DNA from: Alphaproteobacteria bacterium | GTDB lineage: Bacteria > Pseudomonadota > Alphaproteobacteria > Rickettsiales > SXRF01 | DNA length: 5,191 nt | Assembly: GCA_019243895.1 (NCBI GenBank) | Contig: JAFATP010000200.1 | Location: 1 to 5,191, forward strand | Direction: 5' to 3' | In this document: one piece after another, positions 1-5,191 of the stretch | How the letters are laid out: the number at the start of each line of letters is the position of its first letter | How positions within the stretch are numbered: the stretch's first letter is position 1 | The notes under the pieces: generated by a model | Databases searched by the model: none | The model's input: only the letters and a program-made list of their open reading frames with translations | What the model was told of the DNA's origin: nothing | Program-made: the position numbers and the translations under genes

Positions 1-2289
1 TATGATTTAATCGTGCATGCATTGAAGCTATTGTCCGGGCCCGGCGCTTCCGCCTGGGTGATGTATAAGCTGGACGGCGGCATCGATCACGTGCTGGTGG
101 ATGAGGCGCAGGATACCAGCGCAGAGCAATGGGCCATCGTGCGTGCACTGACGGAGGAGTTTTTTGCCGGCGAGGGCGCGCGTCCCGGTGGGCGCAGCCT
201 GTTCGTGGTGGGGGATTTGAAGCAATCCATCTTCCGTTTTCAAGGAGCGGAGCCGAGTGCTTTCGAGGACATGCAGGTTTACTTCCGCGAACGGGCCAGG
301 GCGGCGGGGCTGCCGTGGGAAGAGATAGAGCTGGCGGAATCCTTCCGTTCCACCGCGCCGGTGCTGCAAGCGGTGGATAAGGTGTTTTCGCTGCCGGAAG
401 CGGGGCTGGGCGTTACCGGCGAGCAGCAGCCCGTGGCGCATGTATTGACGCGTGAAGGCGCGGCAGGGCGCGTGGAGGTGTGGCCGTTGCTGAAAGCCGA
501 AGCGAAAGCGGAAGGCTCTGCGGTCAGCGCATTGCCGCTGCAGGCGTGCGCGCGCCGCTCCTCGGTGCTGGAGCTGGCGGAGCTGTTGGCGCGCAGCATT
601 GCGCAATGGCTGGATGAAGGCGTGGAGCTTCCCGCCCTAGGGCGCGCCGTTCACCCCGGCGACATCATGGTGCTGGTGCGGCGCCGAGGCGTTTTCAGCG
701 AGGCGCTGATTCGTCAGTTGAAGCGCCATGGCGTGCCCGTGGCGGGGGCGGACCGCATGCAGCTGACGGACAATCTCGCGGTGCAGGACATGCTGGCGCT
801 GGCCGCGTTCCTGCTGATGCCGGAAGATGATCTGACGCTGGCAGCGCTGCTGAAGACCCCGCTGTTCGATGTGGATGAGCCACTGCTGTTCGCCTTGTGC
901 CACGGGCGTGGCCCTCAAAGCGTGTGGCAGCGGCTGTGGCAGGAAAAGCAGGCGCACCCGGCCTATGCGCATGCCTGCGAATGGCTGGCATTCCTGCTGG
1001 AGCGGGCGGACCGCATGCCGCCGTTTGAATTGCTGTCGCTGGCATTGAACAGAGGCGGTCGGACGCGAATACTGGGCCGCATGGGAGAGGAATACGCCGA
1101 GGCGCTGGACGAGCTTTTGAACCAGGCGCTGGCCTTTGAGGAAAATCATCCGCCTTCCTTGCAGGGATTCGTGCGCTGGATTGGCGCGGGAGCGTCGGAA
1201 ATCCGCCGCGATATGGAGCAGGGGCGTGCTCAGGTGCGGGTGATGACGGTGCACGGCGCCAAAGGGCTGGAGGCGCCCGTCGTGGTGCTGCCGGACACCA
1301 CCTATCTGCCGCAGCCGAGGGATCGCTTATTGTGGCATGACGCCCCGGCGGGAGCGCACGCGTTCTGGCCCCCCTCGGCAAAAGAGGATTGTTCGCTCAC
1401 TGCCGCCCTTCGGCAGCAACGCGCCTCGCAGGAGCTGGCGGAGCATTGGCGATTGCTGTATGTGGCGATGACGCGCGCTACCGAGCACCTGATTATCTGC
1501 GGCTGGGAGGGAGAAAAAAGCGCAGGCGCGAATGCCTGGCATCGCGTCGTGTGGCGGGCGATGGAGCCTGCCGCCGAAAAGACCGAAACGCCCGCAGGAT
1601 TCGGCCTGATCTACCAGACGCCGCAAGCCACTCCTGCAGCCGCCGCTGCCGGTGTTTCTATGTCCGGCGCATCCCCACCGCTTCCACCCTGGGCTACACG
1701 CCGGCCTGCAGTCGAGACGGCACCCGGCAAAGCGCTTGCTCCTTCGCGCCTTGAAGAGGATCTGACGGTGCCTTCGCCTCTCATAGGTGAAGGAACGTAT
1801 CGCCGCGGCGCATTGCTGCACCGTATGCTGCAATACCTGCCGGATCTTCCGGCGGCGCGGCGGCGGGAAGCCGCCCGGCAATGGGCGGAGCACTTCGCGC
1901 CGGATTTTTCCGTCACGGCGCGGCAGGAATTGGCGCTCTCCGCCCTCGGCGTGATCGATGCGCCGCAATTCGCCCCGCTTTTCGCCGCCGGCTCAATGGC
2001 GGAAGTGCCGGTGGCGGGTATGGTGGTGCGTGAGGGGAAAAATCTGCCGGTGGCGGCGCAAATCGACCGGCTGGTGGTGCGCGAGGATGAAGTGTGGATC
2101 ATTGATTTCAAAACTCACACCGCCCCTCCCGCAGCGGTTGAAAAAACGCCGCGCGCGGTGGCCCTTCAACTGGGAGTATACCGGGAGCTGCTGGCGGGTA
2201 TTTTCCCGGGCAAAACCATCCGCTGCGCCGTGCTGTGGACATCCGGGCCGACGCTGATGGAACTGCCTGCCGCCATGCTGAATGCTTGA
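1..2289 (+). CDS. addA: AddA, helicase-nuclease subunit of the AddAB double-strand break repair complex (5'-partial)
   Basis: AddA is the UvrD-like (SF1) helicase subunit of AddAB, which unwinds and resects double-strand DNA ends for RecA-dependent repair in the cytoplasm. The reading frame is open from base 1, so the gene begins outside the window; about 762 codons remain and the N-terminal part with the Walker A motif is missing. Visible in order: motif II DEAQDT (100-117), motif III VGDLKQSIFRFQGAEP (208-255), the VRVMTVHGAKGLE motif (1234-1272) and motif VI LLYVAMTRAT (1453-1482). An Ala/Pro-rich linker lies at about 1620-1740. The C-terminal RecB-type nuclease has GALLH (His 1819-1821), AQIDRL (Asp 2065-2067), IDFKT (Asp 2104-2106, Lys 2110-2112) and QLGVY (Gln 2167-2169, Tyr 2179-2181), so the PD-(D/E)XK active site looks complete. 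The phrase YKLDGGIDHVLVDEAQDT is typical of the alphaproteobacterial AddA type, distinct from Firmicutes AddA and from RecB. addB would be expected upstream but is not in view. The TGA stop is 53 bp before trxA on the same strand. Confidence 0.95.
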   Translation, partial: YDLIVHALKLLSGPGASAWVMYKLDGGIDHVLVDEAQDTSAEQWAIVRALTEEFFAGEGARPGGRSLFVVGDLKQSIFRFQGAEPSAFEDMQVYFRERARAAGLPWEEIELAESFRSTAPVLQAVDKVFSLPEAGLGVTGEQQPVAHVLTREGAAGRVEVWPLLKAEAKAEGSAVSALPLQACARRSSVLELAELLARSIAQWLDEGVELPALGRAVHPGDIMVLVRRRGVFSEALIRQLKRHGVPVAGADRMQLTDNLAVQDMLALAAFLLMPEDDLTLAALLKTPLFDVDEPLLFALCHGRGPQSVWQRLWQEKQAHPAYAHACEWLAFLLERADRMPPFELLSLALNRGGRTRILGRMGEEYAEALDELLNQALAFEENHPPSLQGFVRWIGAGASEIRRDMEQGRAQVRVMTVHGAKGLEAPVVVLPDTTYLPQPRDRLLWHDAPAGAHAFWPPSAKEDCSLTAALRQQRASQELAEHWRLLYVAMTRATEHLIICGWEGEKSAGANAWHRVVWRAMEPAAEKTETPAGFGLIYQTPQATPAAAAAGVSMSGASPPLPPWATRRPAVETAPGKALAPSRLEEDLTVPSPLIGEGTYRRGALLHRMLQYLPDLPAARRREAARQWAEHFAPDFSVTARQELALSALGVIDAPQFAPLFAAGSMAEVPVAGMVVREGKNLPVAAQIDRLVVREDEVWIIDFKTHTAPPAAVEKTPRAVALQLGVYRELLAGIFPGKTIRCAVLWTSGPTLMELPAAMLNA

Positions 2290-2317
2290 CGTAACCGATT
2301 TTGCTCTTACATATAAG
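2286..2317 (+). promoter_or_regulatory. Possible sigma-70-type promoter for trxA
   Basis: TTGACG (2286-2291, overlapping the addA stop codon) matches five of six bases of the -35 consensus, and TATAAG (2312-2317) matches five of six of the -10 consensus. The spacer of 20 bp is longer than the usual 16-18 bp; CATATA (2310-2315) gives an 18-bp spacer but a poorer -10. A second AT-rich hexamer, GATAAT (2322-2327), would start transcription too close to the trxA ribosome binding site. It would make sense for trxA to have its own promoter, since thioredoxin is needed in much larger amounts than AddA. This is a pattern match only. Confidence 0.2.
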
Positions 2318-2325
2318 GAATGATA

Positions 2326-2346
2326 ATGAAAGGGGTATGTTTATGA
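2326..2346 (+). CDS. Possible six-residue leader peptide (upstream ORF of trxA)
   Basis: The frame reads ATG AAA GGG GTA TGT TTA TGA, encoding MKGVCL. It is preceded by a good Shine-Dalgarno sequence, AAGGA (2315-2319), with 6-nt spacing. Its stop overlaps the trxA start codon as ATGA (2343-2346), the usual arrangement for translational coupling, and the trxA Shine-Dalgarno sequence lies inside it. An in-frame ATG at 2320 would add two residues but has no usable spacing. It is too short for any homology argument and could be chance, since AT-rich start regions often contain stray ATGs. Confidence 0.2.
2329..2335 (+). promoter_or_regulatory. Ribosome binding site that fixes the trxA start
   Basis: AAAGGGG lies 7 nt before the ATG at 2343. 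This favours 2343 over the ATG at 2337, which would be only 1 nt away, and over the in-frame TTG at 2301, which has no Shine-Dalgarno sequence and would add 14 residues not expected in thioredoxins. Confidence 0.6.
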
Positions 2347-2666
2347 ACGCTGTGCATGTCAGTGACCGCGAGTTTAACGAGAAAGTGCTGCAGGCTTCCG
2401 GCCCGGTGCTGGTGGATTTCTGGGCGGAATGGTGCGGCCCGTGCCGGCAGGTGTCGCCGATCCTTGATGAAATCGCCGGTGAAAAAGGCGCCAAGCTCAC
2501 TGTGGCTAAGGTTAATATCGACCAGAATCCCGAAACGCCGCAGAAATATGGCGTGCGCGGCATTCCCACGCTGATCCTGTTTAAGGACGGCCAGCCGGTT
2601 GGCACCAAGGTTGGCGCGCTGCCGAAAAGCAAGCTGGTTGAATGGATCGACTCGATGGTCGCCTGA
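2343..2666 (+). CDS. trxA: Thioredoxin 1 (TrxA)
   Basis: This is a cytoplasmic thiol-disulfide oxidoreductase that is reduced by thioredoxin reductase and passes electrons to targets such as ribonucleotide reductase and peroxiredoxins. The 107-residue product has the normal length of thioredoxin 1 and is a single thioredoxin fold. The active site FWAEWCGPC, with WCGPC encoded at 2430-2444, and the cis-proline loop RGIPTLILF are both canonical. A KVNIDQNP strand and the C-terminal helix around [10 protein letters not shown] are also as expected. There is no signal peptide or membrane segment. The start is the ATG behind AAAGGGG. It lies 53 bp downstream of addA on the same strand, a pairing I recall from other alphaproteobacteria. 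Its last 25 bases overlap the start of the glutamine-synthetase-like ORF. Nothing suggests that the protein itself is unusual. Confidence 0.95.
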   Translation: MNAVHVSDREFNEKVLQASGPVLVDFWAEWCGPCRQVSPILDEIAGEKGAKLTVAKVNIDQNPETPQKYGVRGIPTLILFKDGQPVGTKVGALPKSKLVEWIDSMVA

Positions 2667-3415
2667 TCGCCGCGCGTTTGCGCGGGGAATATAAGTTTGT
2701 CCCCGTCATCGCCACGGAAATCGAGTTTTACCTGCATCAGGCGCCGCAGGCGCTGGAGCCGTTCTGGCGGAATGTATGCGAGAGCAGCGCCAATGAATCT
2801 ATTGACGCTTTCAAGATTGAAAAGGAAAGCGGACCCGGCCAATATGAAGTGGCGCTACGCCCACAGCGCGATGTTGCGGAAATCGTCCGCCAGACAGTCA
2901 CCTTAAAAACCATTCTCGCGCGGCAGGCGGAAGCGCATGGCATGCGTGCGGATTTTTCGGCGCTGCCCTTGTTGCATCAGCCCGGCAGCGGCCTGCATAT
3001 TCATGTGCATCTGGAAAATGAAGCAGGAGAATCCATGTATTATAAAAAGAATGCTGCCATCAGCGATGCGCTGAGATGGAGCATCGGCGGCCTGCTTGCC
3101 ACCATGCACGAATTCATGTCCGTTTTCGCCCCCACGCCGGAGGCGCTGGCGCGCTTAAAAGGGGGCGTCATGGCTCCTTCCACTTTAAGCTGGGGCGCCA
3201 ACAACCGCACCGTGGCGGTGCGGCTTCCCGACGGCGGCGCGCCATACCGGCATATCGAGCACCGCGTGGCCAGCGCCGATGCGGATGTGGCGCACACCGT
3301 CGCCGCCGTGCTTTCCGGCATTTATTACGGGCTCGCGCATCGTTGCGATCCCGGCGCGCAAACTTACGGCGATGCGTCGCTGCCGGTTTATGCGCTGCCG
3401 CGCCTGGTGGAATGA
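2642..3415 (+). CDS. Short glutamine-synthetase-like protein (catalytic domain core only)
   Basis: This 257-codon ORF matches the catalytic domain of the glutamine synthetase superfamily, which joins an amine to a carboxylate through an ATP-dependent phosphoryl intermediate. Recognisable elements are ATEIEFYL (Glu26, Glu28), KESGPGQYE (Glu62, Glu69), GSGLHIH (His119), WGANNRT (Arg189), AVRLP (Arg194) and HIEHR (Glu206, Arg208), which correspond to metal-, glutamate- and ATP-binding positions of the family. The WG-NNR and HIEHR pattern resembles the PuuA/GlnT-type branch more than GlnA. Family members usually have about 440-470 residues. This one lacks the N-terminal beta-grasp domain, which completes the neighbouring active site in the oligomer, and some 70 or more C-terminal residues. 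The FMxKP motif before GSG is replaced by a shorter stretch without lysine, and the flap glutamate is replaced (VMAPST). No internal stop is seen, and base use resembles the neighbours. A stop directly precedes the ATG, so the ORF cannot begin earlier in this frame. The ATG has only a poor Shine-Dalgarno sequence; TTG 2678 and CTG 2663 (overlapping the trxA stop) are alternatives. Its substrate and activity are unknown, and it may be a divergent enzyme, a non-catalytic homologue or a decaying remnant. Confidence 0.8.
   Translation: MDRLDGRLIAARLRGEYKFVPVIATEIEFYLHQAPQALEPFWRNVCESSANESIDAFKIEKESGPGQYEVALRPQRDVAEIVRQTVTLKTILARQAEAHGMRADFSALPLLHQPGSGLHIHVHLENEAGESMYYKKNAAISDALRWSIGGLLATMHEFMSVFAPTPEALARLKGGVMAPSTLSWGANNRTVAVRLPDGGAPYRHIEHRVASADADVAHTVAAVLSGIYYGLAHRCDPGAQTYGDASLPVYALPRLVE
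2670..2685 (+). repeat. GC-only inverted repeat just after the trxA stop codon
   Basis: CCGCGC-GTTT-GCGCGG forms a perfect 6-bp stem with a 4-nt loop, starting 4 nt after the trxA stop. It is followed by GGGAATATAAG rather than a run of T, so it is not a standard intrinsic terminator. It could stabilise the 3' end of a trxA transcript or attenuate read-through into the glutamine-synthetase-like ORF. It lies inside that ORF if the ORF starts at 2642. In GC-rich DNA a stem this short may be chance. Confidence 0.35.
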
Positions 3416-3417
3416 GA

Positions 3418-4218
3418 TTAGGCGGTAAGCGCCATTCGCAGCGACTGCACAAAGGCGGAAGCATCGCGCACGGCGGCATCCATGGTTTCGGCGCCGGCAA
3501 TCACGTTCACCAGCGCTGACCCCACCACCACCGCGTCGGCGAATTTGCCGACGGCGGCCGCCTGCTCCGGCGTTTTGATGCCGAAGCCCACCGCCACCGG
3601 CAAGGCGGTATGCGCTTTGAGCCGCTCCACTTGGCGCTGCAGCGTGGCGAGGTCTGCGCTCTGCGCGCCGGTGATTCCCGCCACCGAAATATAATAGACG
3701 AAGCCCTGTGCATGCTGCAGCAGCTTTGGCAGGCGCTGCTCGGGAGAAGAGGGTGCCACCAGGCGGATCAGCGCCAGACCCGCCGCCTGCGCCGCTGCTT
3801 TTATCTCCGCTTCCTCTTCCGGCGGCAGGTCCACCAGGATCATGCCGTCCACGCCCGCGCGCGCGGCGTCCCGGCAGAAGCGGGCGATGCCGTAATGGTG
3901 CACGGGGTTCACATATCCCATGAGAATCACAGGCGTTTGCGCATCCCGGCTGCGGAACTCCTCCACCATGCGCAGGATATCTTTCATCCTGGTGCCGGTG
4001 CCCAGCGCGCGCCGCCCCGCTGCCTGGATCACCGGGCCGTCCGCCATCGGATCGGAAAAGGGGATACCGATTTCGATAATATCCGCGCCCGCCTGCGGCA
4101 GCGCGTTCAGCACGGCAGATGCAGTGGCAAGATCCGGATCACCGCCCATGATGAAAGGAATCAGCGCCGCGCGCTTTTCCGCTTTTACCGCGGCAAAGCG
4201 GTCAACTAGGCGGCGCAT
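3418..4218 (-). CDS. trpA: Tryptophan synthase alpha subunit (TrpA)
   Basis: TrpA cleaves indole-3-glycerol phosphate to indole and glyceraldehyde 3-phosphate and passes indole through a tunnel to TrpB in the alpha2-beta2 complex. The product is a 266-residue TIM-barrel protein of normal length. Catalytic Glu49 and Asp60 lie in IIEIGIPFSDPMADGP and carry the same numbers as in the enteric enzyme when the ATG at 4218 is used. Other family signatures are LIPFIMGGDPD, ILMGYVNPV, VDLPPEE, YYISVAGITGA, VAVGFGIKTPEQ and ADAVVVGSALV (phosphate binding). A GTG one codon earlier (4221) is also possible: GGGAG (4229-4233) lies 7 nt before the GTG and 10 nt before the ATG. The start overlaps the trpB stop, indicating translational coupling and balanced subunit production. 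It ends 2 bp from the convergent glutamine-synthetase-like gene. accD and folC, which I would expect next in this operon, are absent. Confidence 0.96.
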   Translation of the reverse strand: MRRLVDRFAAVKAEKRAALIPFIMGGDPDLATASAVLNALPQAGADIIEIGIPFSDPMADGPVIQAAGRRALGTGTRMKDILRMVEEFRSRDAQTPVILMGYVNPVHHYGIARFCRDAARAGVDGMILVDLPPEEEAEIKAAAQAAGLALIRLVAPSSPEQRLPKLLQHAQGFVYYISVAGITGAQSADLATLQRQVERLKAHTALPVAVGFGIKTPEQAAAVGKFADAVVVGSALVNVIAGAETMDAAVRDASAFVQSLRMALTA

Positions 4219-5191
4219 CACAGCTTCACTCCCAGCGCGTGGGCTACCGTGAAGATATCCTTATCTCCGCGCCCCGAGAGATTCACCACCATCACGTGAT
4301 CTTTCGCCAGCTCCGGCGCGCGCTTAATCACGTAAGCCAGCGCATGGGCAGGCTCCAGGGCAGGGAGAATGCCTTCCAGCCGCGCCGTCGTCTGGAATGC
4401 GGCCAGCGCCTCGTCGTCGGTGGCGGAGACATAGTGCACGCGCCCGCTTTCATGTAGCCAGGCATGCTCCGGGCCGATGCCGGGATAATCCAGCCCGGCG
4501 GAGATGGAGTGCGCATCCAGAATCTGCCCGTCGTCGCTTTGCAGCAGATAGGTGCGCGTGCCGTGCAGCACGCCGGGCGCGCCGCGCGCGATGGAGGCGG
4601 CATGCTGGCTGGATTCCAGGCCATGGCCCGCGGCTTCCACCCCAATCATCGCCACATGCGCTTCCTCCAGGAAAGGGTGAAACAGGCCGATGGCGTTGGA
4701 ACCGCCGCCAATGCAGGCAACCAGGCTATCCGGCAGGCGGCCCTCCGCTTGCAGGATCTGCGTGCGTACCTCCCTGCCGATCACCGCTTGAAAATCGCGC
4801 ACCATCGCGGGGTAGGGATGCGGGCCGGCGGCCGTGCCGATCAAATAATAGGTATCGTCCACATGCGTCACCCAGTCGCGCAGGGCCTCGTTCATGGCGT
4901 CCTTCAGGGTTTTGCTGCCGGATTCCACCGGGCGCACCTCCGCGCCCAGCAGTTTCATGCGGAAGACGTTAGGCGCCTGCCGCTCGATGTCCTTGGCGCC
5001 CATATAAATCACGCATTGCAGGCCGAATAGCGCGCAGACGGTGGCGGTGGCAACGCCGTGCTGCCCCGCGCCGGTTTCGGCGATGATGCGCTGCTTGCCG
5101 AGCTGCCGCGCCAGCAATGCCTGCCCGACGCAATTATTGATCTTATGCGCGCCGGTGTGATTCAGCTCCTCGCGCTTGAGATAAATCTTCG
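4218..5191 (-). CDS. trpB: Tryptophan synthase beta subunit (TrpB), 5'-partial
   Basis: TrpB is a PLP enzyme that condenses indole from TrpA with L-serine to give L-tryptophan. The frame is open to the window edge, so roughly 80 N-terminal residues lie outside; the first complete codons read [19 protein letters not shown]. The PLP-binding lysine is in GAHKIN (Lys at 5142-5144). The catalytic glutamate and substrate loop are in AETGAGQHG (Glu at 5076-5078), the PLP phosphate loop is GGGSNA (4692-4709), and the cofactor-ring serine is in SGRGDKD (4257-4277). Further TrpB blocks visible are [23 protein letters not shown], split across about 4955-5003, and [17 protein letters not shown]. All key residues are present and the frame is unbroken. 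It is the standard TrpB1 type that pairs with TrpA. Its TGA overlaps the trpA start. trpF is likely upstream but is not visible. Confidence 0.96.
   Translation of the reverse strand, partial: KIYLKREELNHTGAHKINNCVGQALLARQLGKQRIIAETGAGQHGVATATVCALFGLQCVIYMGAKDIERQAPNVFRMKLLGAEVRPVESGSKTLKDAMNEALRDWVTHVDDTYYLIGTAAGPHPYPAMVRDFQAVIGREVRTQILQAEGRLPDSLVACIGGGSNAIGLFHPFLEEAHVAMIGVEAAGHGLESSQHAASIARGAPGVLHGTRTYLLQSDDGQILDAHSISAGLDYPGIGPEHAWLHESGRVHYVSATDDEALAAFQTTARLEGILPALEPAHALAYVIKRAPELAKDHVMVVNLSGRGDKDIFTVAHALGVKL

Noticed and set aside
28..1968. Long open frames on the - strand opposite addA (28-606, 637-1254, 695-1381, 1327-1968).
   Set aside because: They are Arg/Pro/His-rich with no recognisable domain, which is typical of frames opposite a high-GC gene whose own product has clear motifs throughout.
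2301..2342. A longer thioredoxin starting at TTG 2301.
   Set aside because: It has no Shine-Dalgarno sequence, adds residues foreign to the family, and a well-spaced AAAGGGG points to ATG 2343.
93..2415. Three copies of GCTGGTGG, the E. coli Chi octamer, on the + strand (93-100, 2070-2077, 2408-2415).
   Set aside because: All three arise from Leu-Val (CTG GTG) codon pairs in coding sequence, and AddAB enzymes do not in general use the E. coli Chi. Three copies in GC-rich coding DNA need no special explanation.
2640..2666. A TrxA-glutamine-synthetase fusion made by -1 frameshifting near the end of trxA.
   Set aside because: The two frames do differ by -1, but a stop at 2639-2641 in the second frame means slippage would have to occur after 2641, and no slippery heptamer is visible there.
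3610..4209. A 199-codon + strand open frame opposite trpA.
   Set aside because: trpA is certain on the other strand, and the + strand translation shows only biased composition with no family signature.
5115..5117. A TTG at 5117 as the start of trpB.
   Set aside because: The same frame continues to the window edge and encodes the invariant PLP-lysine motif GAHKIN upstream of it, so the gene starts outside the window.

Overview
The window looks like ordinary chromosome from a GC-rich alphaproteobacterium. This rests on three things: the type of AddA helicase-nuclease, the addA-trxA pairing, and a nearby trpB-trpA pair. The genus cannot be told from the sequence alone. The window is almost fully coding, with two convergent blocks that meet 2 bp apart near position 3416.

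Left block (+ strand, 1-3415). It starts inside addA, giving about the last 762 residues of the AddAB double-strand-break repair helicase-nuclease, with helicase motifs II-VI and a complete-looking C-terminal nuclease. A 53-bp gap follows. It holds a possible promoter, a six-codon upstream ORF with its own Shine-Dalgarno sequence, and the ribosome binding site of trxA. Next is trxA, a standard 107-residue thioredoxin with WCGPC. Overlapping its last 25 bases is a 257-codon ORF that is clearly related to glutamine synthetase. It contains only the core of the catalytic domain: the N-terminal beta-grasp domain and the C-terminal tail of the family are missing.

Right block (- strand, 5191-3418). 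trpB enters from the right edge, 5'-truncated just upstream of its PLP-lysine motif, and runs into trpA with overlapping stop and start codons. Together they encode the beta and alpha subunits of tryptophan synthase, the last two steps of tryptophan synthesis.

Most of the window is housekeeping (DNA repair, redox, tryptophan synthesis). From memory, many alphaproteobacteria have accD and folC between trpA and trxA; here the short glutamine-synthetase-like gene sits there instead. That gene, its overlap with trxA, and the small upstream ORF before trxA are the items worth a second look. I see no mobile element, CRISPR array, tRNA, rRNA or clear intrinsic terminator, and no non-coding stretch longer than 53 bp.
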